64,000 nucleotides of DNA, from NCBI RefSeq assembly GCF_902833645.1, contig NZ_CADFGE010000003.1, forward strand, positions 372,001-436,000, given 5' to 3'. The position numbers were made by a program, and so were the translations under genes. The notes below the pieces were generated by a model. The model had not been told where the DNA came from and did not search any database. It saw only the letters and a list, made by a program, of their open reading frames with translations. Shown one piece after another: positions 25,968 to 32,861 of the stretch. Origin of the DNA: Paraburkholderia fungorum. Lineage in GTDB: Bacteria; Pseudomonadota; Gammaproteobacteria; Burkholderiales; Burkholderiaceae. The number at the start of each line of letters is the position of its first letter. The stretch's first letter is position 1.

Positions 25968-25978
25968 AGTGATCGCAT
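25968..25978 (+). repeat. Direct repeat AGTGATCGCAT, copy 2
   Basis: Second exact copy of the 11-bp word at 25732-25742. It lies only 16 bp upstream of the sigma-54 -24 element, where a bound protein could block polymerase or the activator contact. Confidence 0.4.
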
Positions 25979-25994
25979 TCGCCGCGACGGCAGA

Positions 25995-26010
25995 TGGCAT
26001 AGGCGTTGCG
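25995..26010 (+). promoter_or_regulatory. Sigma-54 promoter of the Nit1C operon
   Basis: TGGCATAGGCGTTGCG fits TGGCAC-N5-TTGCW with exact GG-N10-GC spacing; the deviations are T for C in the -24 box and a terminal G. Predicted start is near 26021, giving a leader of about 73 nt before ATG 26094. With the NtrC-type site upstream it predicts induction by nitrogen limitation. Confidence 0.7.
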
Positions 26011-26093
26011 TTATCGGGCTCGGAGCAAACGTCAAGCGGCGCCTTGATATGACGCTTCATTTCCTGTTCCGGCAATTCACATTGGAGAGTGCC

Positions 26094-26576
26094 ATGCCAG
26101 TTGTCAACAAACCGCTGCATCAGAAGGGCGATTACCTCGTCGACTACGAAGAGAAAGTCTTCGAGGACGTGAAGGCCGAGCCAGGTGAAAAGGCGCTCGT
26201 CACGTTTCATACGGTGGCGTTTGAAGGCTCGATCGGCTTCGTCAATCTTCTGCAAGCCACGCGTTTGCAGCGCAAAGGTTTCGAAACCTCAGTGCTGCTC
26301 TATGGCCCGGGCGTGACGCTCGGTCTGCAGCGCGGTTTCCCAACGCTCGGCGACGAAGCGTTTCCGGGTCATCTGAACTTCAACAAGCAACTGATGAAGT
26401 TCATGGAAGAGGGAGGCAAGGTGTACGCGTGCCGCTTCGCATTGCAGGCGCTGTACGGGCATGGCGAAGCGTCGCTGATCGAGGGCATTCGTCCGATCAG
26501 TCCGCTCGACGTGCTGGATATCCAGCTTCTGCATCGCAAGGACAACGCACTGATCATCCACACCTGGACGGTCTGA
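26094..26576 (+). CDS. MSMEG_0572/Sll0783-family nitrogen starvation response protein
   Basis: A 160-residue soluble protein, first gene of the Nit1C cluster. It has the family's typical start ([38 protein letters not shown]) and a DsrE-like alpha/beta layout ([20 protein letters not shown], then [13 protein letters not shown] with one Cys near residue 113). Biochemical function is unknown. In Synechocystis and Mycobacterium the homologues are induced by nitrogen starvation, and Nit1C has been linked to cyanide use as a nitrogen source. GGAGAG precedes the ATG. The next gene begins 18 bp downstream. Confidence 0.88.
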   Translation: MPVVNKPLHQKGDYLVDYEEKVFEDVKAEPGEKALVTFHTVAFEGSIGFVNLLQATRLQRKGFETSVLLYGPGVTLGLQRGFPTLGDEAFPGHLNFNKQLMKFMEEGGKVYACRFALQALYGHGEASLIEGIRPISPLDVLDIQLLHRKDNALIIHTWTV

Positions 26577-26594
26577 GCACAGGCGGCTACCACC

Positions 26595-27641
26595 ATGTCT
26601 GAAAAACGCATCGTTCGTGCCGCCGCAGTCCAGATTTCACCGGACTTCGAGCGCGGCGACGGCACGCTGAACAAGGTTTGTGAGGCGATCGATCAGGCGG
26701 CGCGCGAAGGCGTGCAGCTGATCGTGTTCCCCGAGACCTTCGTACCGTATTACCCGTACTTTTCGTTCGTGCGGCCACCGGTTGCCTCCGGCGCCGACCA
26801 CATGCGGCTTTACGAAGAAGCGGTGGTGGTGCCCGGCCCCGTGACGCGGGCGGTGGCCGAGCGTGCCCGCCTGCATCGCATGGTCGTCGTGCTCGGGGTG
26901 AACGAGCGCGATTACGGCAGCTTGTACAACACGCAGCTGATCTTCGATGTGGATGGGCAGCTGTTGCTCAAGCGCCGCAAGATCACGCCGACGTTCCATG
27001 AACGAATGATCTGGGGACAAGGCGATGCGACGGGACTGAAGGTCGTGCAAACCGGCGTCGCGCGCGTGGGTGCGCTCGCCTGCTGGGAGCACTACAACCC
27101 GCTCGCCCGTTACGCGTTGATGACGCAGCACGAGGAGATTCACTGCAGCCAGTTTCCGGGATCGCTGGTGGGGCCGATTTTCGCCGAGCAGATTGAAGTG
27201 ACGATTCGCCATCACGCGCTCGAGTCGGGCTGCTTCGTCGTGAACGCAACGGGGTGGCTGACCGAAGCGCAGATCGCATCTGTCACAAGCGATACGAATC
27301 TGCAAAAGGCGCTGCGCGGCGGCTGCAATACCGCAATCGTGTCGCCCGAGGGGCAGCATCTGGCTGCACCGCTGCGTGAAGGCGAAGGCATGGTGATCGC
27401 CGATCTCGACATGGCGCTGATCACCAAGCGCAAACGCATGATGGATTCGGTCGGCCACTATGCGCGGCCCGAATTGCTGAGCCTCGCCATCAACGAGCGG
27501 CCGGCTACGACCGTGGCGCCGATGCCGTCGCCGGGCGATGCGTGGAACGCCTCGTCCAGCACCGATTTCAACTCAACCATGGGATGCCGCGATGAATTCC
27601 AGCGAGACCCTGCCGGCCGCGAGCCGGCAATTGATGACTGA
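26595..27641 (+). CDS. Nit1C-type nitrilase
   Basis: A 348-residue carbon-nitrogen hydrolase that would turn a nitrile into the acid and ammonia. The catalytic triad is visible as E47 ([14 protein letters not shown]), K129 ([11 protein letters not shown]) and C163 ([17 protein letters not shown]). This is the arrangement of the cyanobacterial Nit6803 nitrilase, which is encoded in the same gene neighbourhood. The C-terminal 40 residues beyond the fold are low-complexity. Its last 50 bp overlap the next gene if that starts at 27592. The natural substrate within this cluster is not known; cyanide-derived or amino-acid nitriles are candidates. Confidence 0.92.
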   Translation: MSEKRIVRAAAVQISPDFERGDGTLNKVCEAIDQAAREGVQLIVFPETFVPYYPYFSFVRPPVASGADHMRLYEEAVVVPGPVTRAVAERARLHRMVVVLGVNERDYGSLYNTQLIFDVDGQLLLKRRKITPTFHERMIWGQGDATGLKVVQTGVARVGALACWEHYNPLARYALMTQHEEIHCSQFPGSLVGPIFAEQIEVTIRHHALESGCFVVNATGWLTEAQIASVTSDTNLQKALRGGCNTAIVSPEGQHLAAPLREGEGMVIADLDMALITKRKRMMDSVGHYARPELLSLAINERPATTVAPMPSPGDAWNASSSTDFNSTMGCRDEFQRDPAGREPAIDD

Positions 27642-28704
27642 ATTGCAGTCGGTCGGCTTGCGGCTGGCCGATCCCGGTACCGGCGTCGCCAGCCGGCGCG
27701 GAGGCGCGGGACCGTCCGATCACAAAGCCGTCACGGTGGATGGCGTGACCATCATGGTGCCGGTGCATACCAACACGGCGTGGCATTCGCCGTTCGTCGC
27801 CGCGCCTGCCGATGCGGACGGCACCAGCGCATTGCTGCGCGGCACGATTCCGATTGCCAATATCAGCTTTCCAAAGGCGCCGCGCTTTTACGGCATGCAG
27901 ACGCTCGACGGGGTGCCGTACTCGCACATCGCAACGCTGCACAGCGCCGATGTGCTGGCGACCACTGTGCTGCAAACCTGTATTCGCTATGAGAGCCGCC
28001 GCAAGACGTGCAAGTTTTGCGCGATCGGTCAATCGCTTGCCGCCGGTCGCACGATTGCGCGCAAGACGCCGGAGCAGCTCGCAGAAGTCGCGCGTGCGGC
28101 AGTGCTGCTGGACGGTGTCAGGCATATGGTGCTGACGACCGGCACGCCGCCCACCAGCGACCGTGGCGCGCAGATTCTCTGCGAGAGTGCGTTCGCGATC
28201 AGGGCCGCGGTCGATCTGCCGATCCAGGCGCAATGCGAACCACCGGACGACGATCAATGGTTCGCGCGCATGAAGGCGAGCGGCATCGATACGCTCGGCA
28301 TGCATCTCGAAGTGGTGACGCCGTCGCTGCGCGAACGCATCATGCCGGGTAAATCGGGCGTACCGCTGTCGCGCTATATGGACGCGTTCAAGGCGGCGGT
28401 CGCCGTGTTCGGACGGGGACAGGTGAGCACTTATATCCTCGCGGGACTCGGCGACACCGCCGAAGCGATTCTCTCGATTTCGCGCGAGCTGATCGATCTT
28501 GGCGTGTATCCGTTCGTGGTGCCATTCGTGCCGATCAGCGGCACGCCGCTCGAAGATCATCCGGCGCCCTCGCCGGAGTTCATGAGGTCGGTGCTGCAGC
28601 CGCTCGGCTCAATGCTTGCCGCGGCTGAAATGCGCTCGGCGGACATCAAGGCCGGCTGCGGCAAGTGCGGCGCGTGCTCGTCCCTGTCTTCGTACGAGGT
28701 GTGA
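27592..28704 (+). CDS. MSMEG_0568-family radical SAM protein
   Basis: A 370-residue radical SAM enzyme. Three cluster cysteines occur in [18 protein letters not shown], with C-x9-C-x2-C spacing instead of the classic C-x3-C-x2-C. A C-terminal cysteine-rich patch, [10 protein letters not shown], could hold a further iron-sulfur cluster. The barrel shows [23 protein letters not shown] and [12 protein letters not shown]. It produces a 5'-deoxyadenosyl radical for an unknown step of the Nit1C pathway. ATG 27592 overlaps the nitrilase gene by 50 bp; ATG 27634 (MTELQS) is an alternative with a shorter overlap and equally good fit to the family start. Confidence 0.88.
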   Translation: MNSSETLPAASRQLMTELQSVGLRLADPGTGVASRRGGAGPSDHKAVTVDGVTIMVPVHTNTAWHSPFVAAPADADGTSALLRGTIPIANISFPKAPRFYGMQTLDGVPYSHIATLHSADVLATTVLQTCIRYESRRKTCKFCAIGQSLAAGRTIARKTPEQLAEVARAAVLLDGVRHMVLTTGTPPTSDRGAQILCESAFAIRAAVDLPIQAQCEPPDDDQWFARMKASGIDTLGMHLEVVTPSLRERIMPGKSGVPLSRYMDAFKAAVAVFGRGQVSTYILAGLGDTAEAILSISRELIDLGVYPFVVPFVPISGTPLEDHPAPSPEFMRSVLQPLGSMLAAAEMRSADIKAGCGKCGACSSLSSYEV

Positions 28705-28706
28705 TC

Positions 28707-29291
28707 ATGTTTGGCGAAGCGATTGCGGGTGCATCGGGTGAACTGGACGACCCGGATGTCGCGCCGGCGTTTTACACGCCGACCGAATACCGGATCAAGT
28801 GGACCACGCTGCAGTGGGAGGCCGATGAAGCGTACAAGCTGCGGCGCACGGTGTTCTGCATCGAACAGGGCATCTTTGTCGGCGACGACCGCGACGAAAT
28901 CGACGAGCGTGCGCAGCAACTGGTGGCGGTGAGCTGTCTCGCCGGGATGCCGGAGCAGGTAGTGGGCACGGTGCGCATCCACGAGGAAGCGCCTGGCGTC
29001 TGGTTCGGTTCGCGGCTCGCCGTGCACGCTGCGTTTCGCCGTCACGGCAAGATCGGTGCAACGCTGATCCGTCTTGCCGTGACAAGCGCGCATGCGCTCG
29101 GCTGTCAGACATTCCTCGCGCATGTGCAGAGCCAGAATGTGCCGCTGTTTCGCCGTCTGCATTGGGATGTACTTGCAGAGGAAAGGATGCTCGGCCGTCC
29201 GCATCATCTGATGCAGGCGCAGCTTCAGCACTACCCGCCGTGTACGACACCGCGCAGCGGCTTTGTCACGCAATCGCGGAGCGGCTCATGA
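28707..29291 (+). CDS. MSMEG_0567/Sll0786-family GNAT N-acetyltransferase
   Basis: A 194-residue GNAT acyltransferase of the Nit1C cluster. The acetyl-CoA loop is in RHGKIGATLIRLAV, in the Q/R-x-x-G-x-G/A position, preceded by strand VWFGSRLAVHAAFR. The N-terminal half contains YKLRRTVFCIEQGIFVGDDRDEID, typical of the acyl-homoserine-lactone-synthase-like GNAT subgroup. It would move an acyl group from acyl-CoA (or acyl-ACP) to an amine. ATG 28707 lies 2 bp after the radical SAM stop and the stop overlaps the next start as ATGA, so translation is coupled on both sides. Confidence 0.88.
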   Translation: MFGEAIAGASGELDDPDVAPAFYTPTEYRIKWTTLQWEADEAYKLRRTVFCIEQGIFVGDDRDEIDERAQQLVAVSCLAGMPEQVVGTVRIHEEAPGVWFGSRLAVHAAFRRHGKIGATLIRLAVTSAHALGCQTFLAHVQSQNVPLFRRLHWDVLAEERMLGRPHHLMQAQLQHYPPCTTPRSGFVTQSRSGS

Positions 29292-30274
29292 GTCTCGCGG
29301 ATCTGGTCACCAGCTTGCGCGAAAGCCGCGGCTTTCGACACAAGACCGATATTGCCGGCGTAGTGTCGTCGCTGGCTGACCGCTTGCCGGGCGGCGCGCG
29401 CGATCTCGGCCAGGCGGTGGCGTTGGGCGACGACTGCGCAGCGTTGCCGGATGGCGACGCTTACCTGTTGTTCGCCATCGAAGGTATGGTCAGCGACTTC
29501 GTGCAGGCGATGCCCTGGTTCGCCGGCTACAGCAGCGTGATGGTCAATGTCAGCGATATCTATGCGATGGGCGGCCGGCCGCTCGCTGTCGTGGATGCGC
29601 TATGGAGCAATGGCATCGACGCGGCGCACGAGGTGCTGGCCGGCATGGCCGCGGCGTCGGTGGCGTATGGCGTGCCGATTGTCGGCGGACACACCAACGC
29701 GCGAAGCGATCAGGCACAACTGGCGGTGTCGATTCTGGGCCGCGCTAACGCGCTGCTGTCGAGTTTCAACGCGAGACCGGGCGACCGCCTGCTGATGGTG
29801 GTCGATCTGCGCGGCCACTTCGAGGAACCGTATCCGTTCTGGAATGCTTCAGTCGGAGCGCCGGCCGCGCGGCTGCGCGGCGATCTCGAGTTATTGCCGG
29901 AGTTGGCCGAGAACGGGCTATGCGATGCAGCGAAGGATATCAGCATGGCGGGTACGCTGGGCACGGCATTGATGTTGCTCGAATGTTCGCGCGTCGGCGC
30001 TCGCATCGATCTCGATGCGATCCCGAAGCCGGCTGACGTGCCGCTCGCGCGTTGGGTCACCGCGTTTCCGAGTTTCGGCTATCTGCTCTCGGTGCGTGAA
30101 GCGCACGTCGAGCGCGTGCGGGCGCGATTCGACGCGCGTTCGCTGGCCTGCGCGGAGATTGGGACGGTAGACGCAACGCGCCAGGCGGTCGTCCATCGCT
30201 GTGACGATGCGGCGGTGTTGTGGGATTTCAGCGGCGAGCCGTTCATCGTCCCGGCCGACCAGGTGCCGCGATGA
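29288..30274 (+). CDS. Sll0787-family AIR synthase-like protein
   Basis: A 328-residue protein of the PurM/AIR-synthase superfamily. The ATP/Mg motif GDDCAALPDGDAYLLFAIEGM near residues 44-65 is present, followed by VNVSDIYAMGGRPLAVVDAL and the glycine-rich IVGGHTNA. Members phosphorylate or activate an amide or carboxylate with ATP (PurM, PurL, SelD, HypE, ThiL). Here the reaction is unknown but belongs to Nit1C chemistry. ATG overlaps the previous stop (ATGA). The stop codon overlaps another ATGA (30271), though the next gene more likely begins at 30355. Confidence 0.88.
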   Translation: MSLADLVTSLRESRGFRHKTDIAGVVSSLADRLPGGARDLGQAVALGDDCAALPDGDAYLLFAIEGMVSDFVQAMPWFAGYSSVMVNVSDIYAMGGRPLAVVDALWSNGIDAAHEVLAGMAAASVAYGVPIVGGHTNARSDQAQLAVSILGRANALLSSFNARPGDRLLMVVDLRGHFEEPYPFWNASVGAPAARLRGDLELLPELAENGLCDAAKDISMAGTLGTALMLLECSRVGARIDLDAIPKPADVPLARWVTAFPSFGYLLSVREAHVERVRARFDARSLACAEIGTVDATRQAVVHRCDDAAVLWDFSGEPFIVPADQVPR

Positions 30275-30354
30275 GCATCGACGCGTTGCGGATCGCGCTG
30301 CTGGCACGCCAGCCGCCTGCTATCCACCAAGCCATCAGCAAAAAGAGGATTTCC

Positions 30355-30639
30355 ATGCCTGTCATGCACTTCCGGATTCAATGGCCCGACGGGGAAGAAG
30401 CGAATTGCTATTCGCCGTCGCAGGTGGTCAGCGAGTTTTTTACGCCGGGCCATGCTTACCCGCTCGACGATTTTGTCAGACGCTCGCGCGAGGCGCTCAA
30501 CATTGCCTCGGAGCGCGTGCGGCAGAAGTACGGTTTTGCCTGTTCGGCGGCGATGGATCAGCTCGCGCAGATCGAACAGGAGGCAGACCGCTTTCGCAAT
30601 CGACCGGACGCGACCGTCAAGGTCATCGAACTGCTCTAA
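30355..30639 (+). CDS. MSMEG_0570-family nitrogen starvation response protein
   Basis: A 94-residue protein of the Nit1C cluster. The start MPVMHFRIQWPDG with the later CYSPSQVVSEFFTPG and Y-P-L-D-D-F-V-x-x-S-R-x-A-L-x-x-A-S-E-R-V is the family signature. It is soluble with one short beta sheet and a long helix; function is unknown. AGAGGA just upstream favours ATG 30355. A start at 30271 (overlapping the AIR-synthase-like stop) would add 28 residues not seen in the family. Confidence 0.85.
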   Translation: MPVMHFRIQWPDGEEANCYSPSQVVSEFFTPGHAYPLDDFVRRSREALNIASERVRQKYGFACSAAMDQLAQIEQEADRFRNRPDATVKVIELL

Positions 30640-30720
30640 ACCCGGGATGAACCGTTGAACCTGGCGCCCCGGGCACAGCACCGTAACGGTAAGCCGATTT
30701 TTTACCTGCAAGGACCCATC

Positions 30721-32022
30721 ATGTCGAACACAGCGTACTCCGTAAGCGCCGGGACGCGCGAGAATAGCCACTACAGCGTGCTCGTCGTGGGTGGCGGGCA
30801 GGCCGGCCTGTCGGTCAGCTACTATCTGAAACAGGCCGGCGTCGATCACCTTGTCGTCGAGAAGAACACCGTCACGCACACCTGGCGCAACCAGCGCTGG
30901 GACGCGTTCTGTCTCGTCACGCCGAACTGGCAATGCGCGCTGCCGGGTTACCCCTACCCGGGCGACGATCCGCATGGCTTTATGAAGAAGGATGAAATCA
31001 TCGCGTATCTCGACGGTTTCATCGCGATGGTCGATGCGCCGGTCATCGAGCACACCCAGGTCAAACGCGTGAAGCGGCAGGACGACGGCACCTTTGCGGT
31101 GGCGACGAGCCAGGGCGATTTCACCGCCGATCAGGTCGTGGTGGCCTCGGGCGGTTATCACACGCCGATCGTGCCGCGCATGGCTGAACGCCTGCCCGCG
31201 CAGATCGTCCAGTTGCAGTCGTCGGAATATCGCAATCCGCAGGCGCTGCCCGACGGCGCGGTGCTGGTGGTGGGATCGGGGCAGTCCGGTGCGCAGATTG
31301 CCGAGGACCTGCATCTGGCCGGCCGACAGGTGGTGCTGGCCGTCGGCGAGGCGCCACGCTGTGCACGCTTCTACCGCGGGCGCGATGTGGTGGACTGGCT
31401 GGCCGACATGAAATACTACGACATGCCGGTGGAAAAGCACCCGTTGCGTGAGGGGGTGCGGGACAACACCAATCACTATGTGACCGGCCGCGACGGCGGA
31501 CGCGACATCGATCTGCGCAAGTTCGCGGCCGAAGGCATGGAGTTATACGGACGGCTCGACGACCTGCGCGACGGGCGGCTGCACTTCGCGCCGAACCTCG
31601 CCGCCAATCTCGACAGCGCAGACGATACCTATAACCGCATCAACGCGAGCATCGACGGCTTCATTGAAAAGAACGGCATTGATGCACCGCCCACCAGCGT
31701 CTATGAGCCTCTATGGCAGCCGCCTTGCGAGCGTACGACGCTCGAACTCGCAGGCAGCGGCATTACATCGATTATCTGGTGCATTGGCTTTACGCCGGAC
31801 TTCGGCTGGATAGATGCGCCTGTGTTCAACGGCCGCGGTTATCCGGCGCACACGCGCGGCATCACGCCGGTTGAGGGGCTTTACTTCATCGGCTTGCCGT
31901 GGCTGCATACATGGGGCTCAGGGCGTTTCTCGGGCATCGCGCGCGATGCCGACCACGTGAGCCGGGCAATTCTCGCGAGCCTCCGCGAGCGAACCTCCTC
32001 TCGCGACACAGTAGTGGCCTGA
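30721..32022 (+). CDS. MSMEG_0569-family flavin-dependent oxidoreductase
   Basis: A 433-residue flavoprotein monooxygenase-like enzyme. The FAD-binding motif VVGGGQAGLSVSYYLKQAG lies at about residue 22. The second, NAD(P)H-type motif VVGSGQSGAQIAEDL is at about 182. The group resembles bacterial FMO/Baeyer-Villiger and N-hydroxylating enzymes, cytoplasmic and soluble. Its place in Nit1C suggests oxidation of a nitrogen-containing intermediate; the substrate is unknown. ATG 30721 follows AAGGACCC; the longer frame upstream has no family-like sequence. The next gene begins 5 bp after its stop, which extends the operon beyond the usual Nit1C set. Confidence 0.9.
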   Translation: MSNTAYSVSAGTRENSHYSVLVVGGGQAGLSVSYYLKQAGVDHLVVEKNTVTHTWRNQRWDAFCLVTPNWQCALPGYPYPGDDPHGFMKKDEIIAYLDGFIAMVDAPVIEHTQVKRVKRQDDGTFAVATSQGDFTADQVVVASGGYHTPIVPRMAERLPAQIVQLQSSEYRNPQALPDGAVLVVGSGQSGAQIAEDLHLAGRQVVLAVGEAPRCARFYRGRDVVDWLADMKYYDMPVEKHPLREGVRDNTNHYVTGRDGGRDIDLRKFAAEGMELYGRLDDLRDGRLHFAPNLAANLDSADDTYNRINASIDGFIEKNGIDAPPTSVYEPLWQPPCERTTLELAGSGITSIIWCIGFTPDFGWIDAPVFNGRGYPAHTRGITPVEGLYFIGLPWLHTWGSGRFSGIARDADHVSRAILASLRERTSSRDTVVA

Positions 32023-32027
32023 AGCGC

Positions 32028-32861
32028 ATGCAGCAAACAACACAGCGCTATCGCGCCGGGATGCCGCAATTGGCCTATACGGGGCTGTCCGAAAACTGGC
32101 TGATCAAGGAATGCGGACATCGCCACTGGGAGGCGTTGGCGGAGAATGCCGGCCGGCGCGCGCCGGATTTCGTCGATGACGGTGGGAGCAAATCGTATGC
32201 GGCCTTCACCGCAATCAGATTGACGGGGGCCACGCTCCACGCAATCGGTGAGAACGACGCTTTCGAGCTCGGTACCGAGCTTTGCCGAACCGGTCCGGCT
32301 CGCCACTTTAGCCGGCACCGTCTGGTTTCGGGCAATGGCGAGTGCGCCCTCGTGTCGATGTCGTCGACGTTCGTGCGGCGGCATGAGGTGCGCAACAACC
32401 GTTCGGTGACGCGCGCGACGTTCGCGGCGATGGCGGGCCCGACAACGACTCCGCCGGCGGACGCGGTGGACATGGGGTGGCGTGGCAAGCAGTTTCGCGC
32501 CGGGCAGTGGGACGAGCGGTTGCCCTTCACACGCGCCGATCGGGTCGAGAGCGACTGGATCGAATTTCTGCCCTGTCCGAACAACGATTTCAACGGCGCG
32601 GATTTTCTCTACTTTGCAAGCTTTCAGTCCTTTGTTGACCGTGCCGAATGGCAGCGCCACCGGTTTAACGAGCCACCCGTTATTTCAGGCCGCGAGTTGT
32701 TCTTCTACGGCAACATTAATGTTGGTGACACCCTCGGACTGCGCGTGGTCGCGGAGCATAAGGATGAACGCGGCCTCGCCCATTGGTGCGAGCTTCGTCG
32801 TGGCAGCGATCAGCAGAAGATTGCCGACGTAGTGACAAGCAAGCATTGGAGGCAGCGATGA
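32028..32861 (+). CDS. LnmK/Pnap_2097-like acyltransferase/decarboxylase homologue
   Basis: A 277-residue soluble protein that I assign tentatively to the LnmK-like double-hotdog family. Supporting segments are LVSMSSTFVRRHEVRNNRSV, WIEFLPCPNNDFNGADFLYF and ISGRELFFYGNINVGDTLGL. LnmK of leinamycin biosynthesis loads methylmalonyl-CoA onto an acyl carrier protein and decarboxylates it to propionyl-ACP. The next gene, overlapping as ATGA, encodes a methylmalonyl-CoA mutase homologue, which would make exactly that substrate. No ACP gene is visible here, so the acceptor is unknown (ACP elsewhere, CoA, or a small amine). ATG 32028 is 5 bp after the flavoprotein stop. Confidence 0.5.
   Translation: MQQTTQRYRAGMPQLAYTGLSENWLIKECGHRHWEALAENAGRRAPDFVDDGGSKSYAAFTAIRLTGATLHAIGENDAFELGTELCRTGPARHFSRHRLVSGNGECALVSMSSTFVRRHEVRNNRSVTRATFAAMAGPTTTPPADAVDMGWRGKQFRAGQWDERLPFTRADRVESDWIEFLPCPNNDFNGADFLYFASFQSFVDRAEWQRHRFNEPPVISGRELFFYGNINVGDTLGLRVVAEHKDERGLAHWCELRRGSDQQKIADVVTSKHWRQR

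Larger units (their letters stand above)
25670..26093. other. Divergent control region between MocR-type gene and Nit1C operon
   Basis: 424 bp without a gene. It holds an NtrC-type enhancer site, a sigma-54 promoter, an 11-bp direct repeat and the inverted repeat CCAAAAA-A-TTTTTGG at 25918-25932. The listed sites are described separately. Confidence 0.6.

Noticed and set aside
30271..30354. ATGA-overlapping start for the MSMEG_0570-type gene
   Set aside because: It would add 28 residues not seen in the family, while ATG 30355 has a good Shine-Dalgarno.
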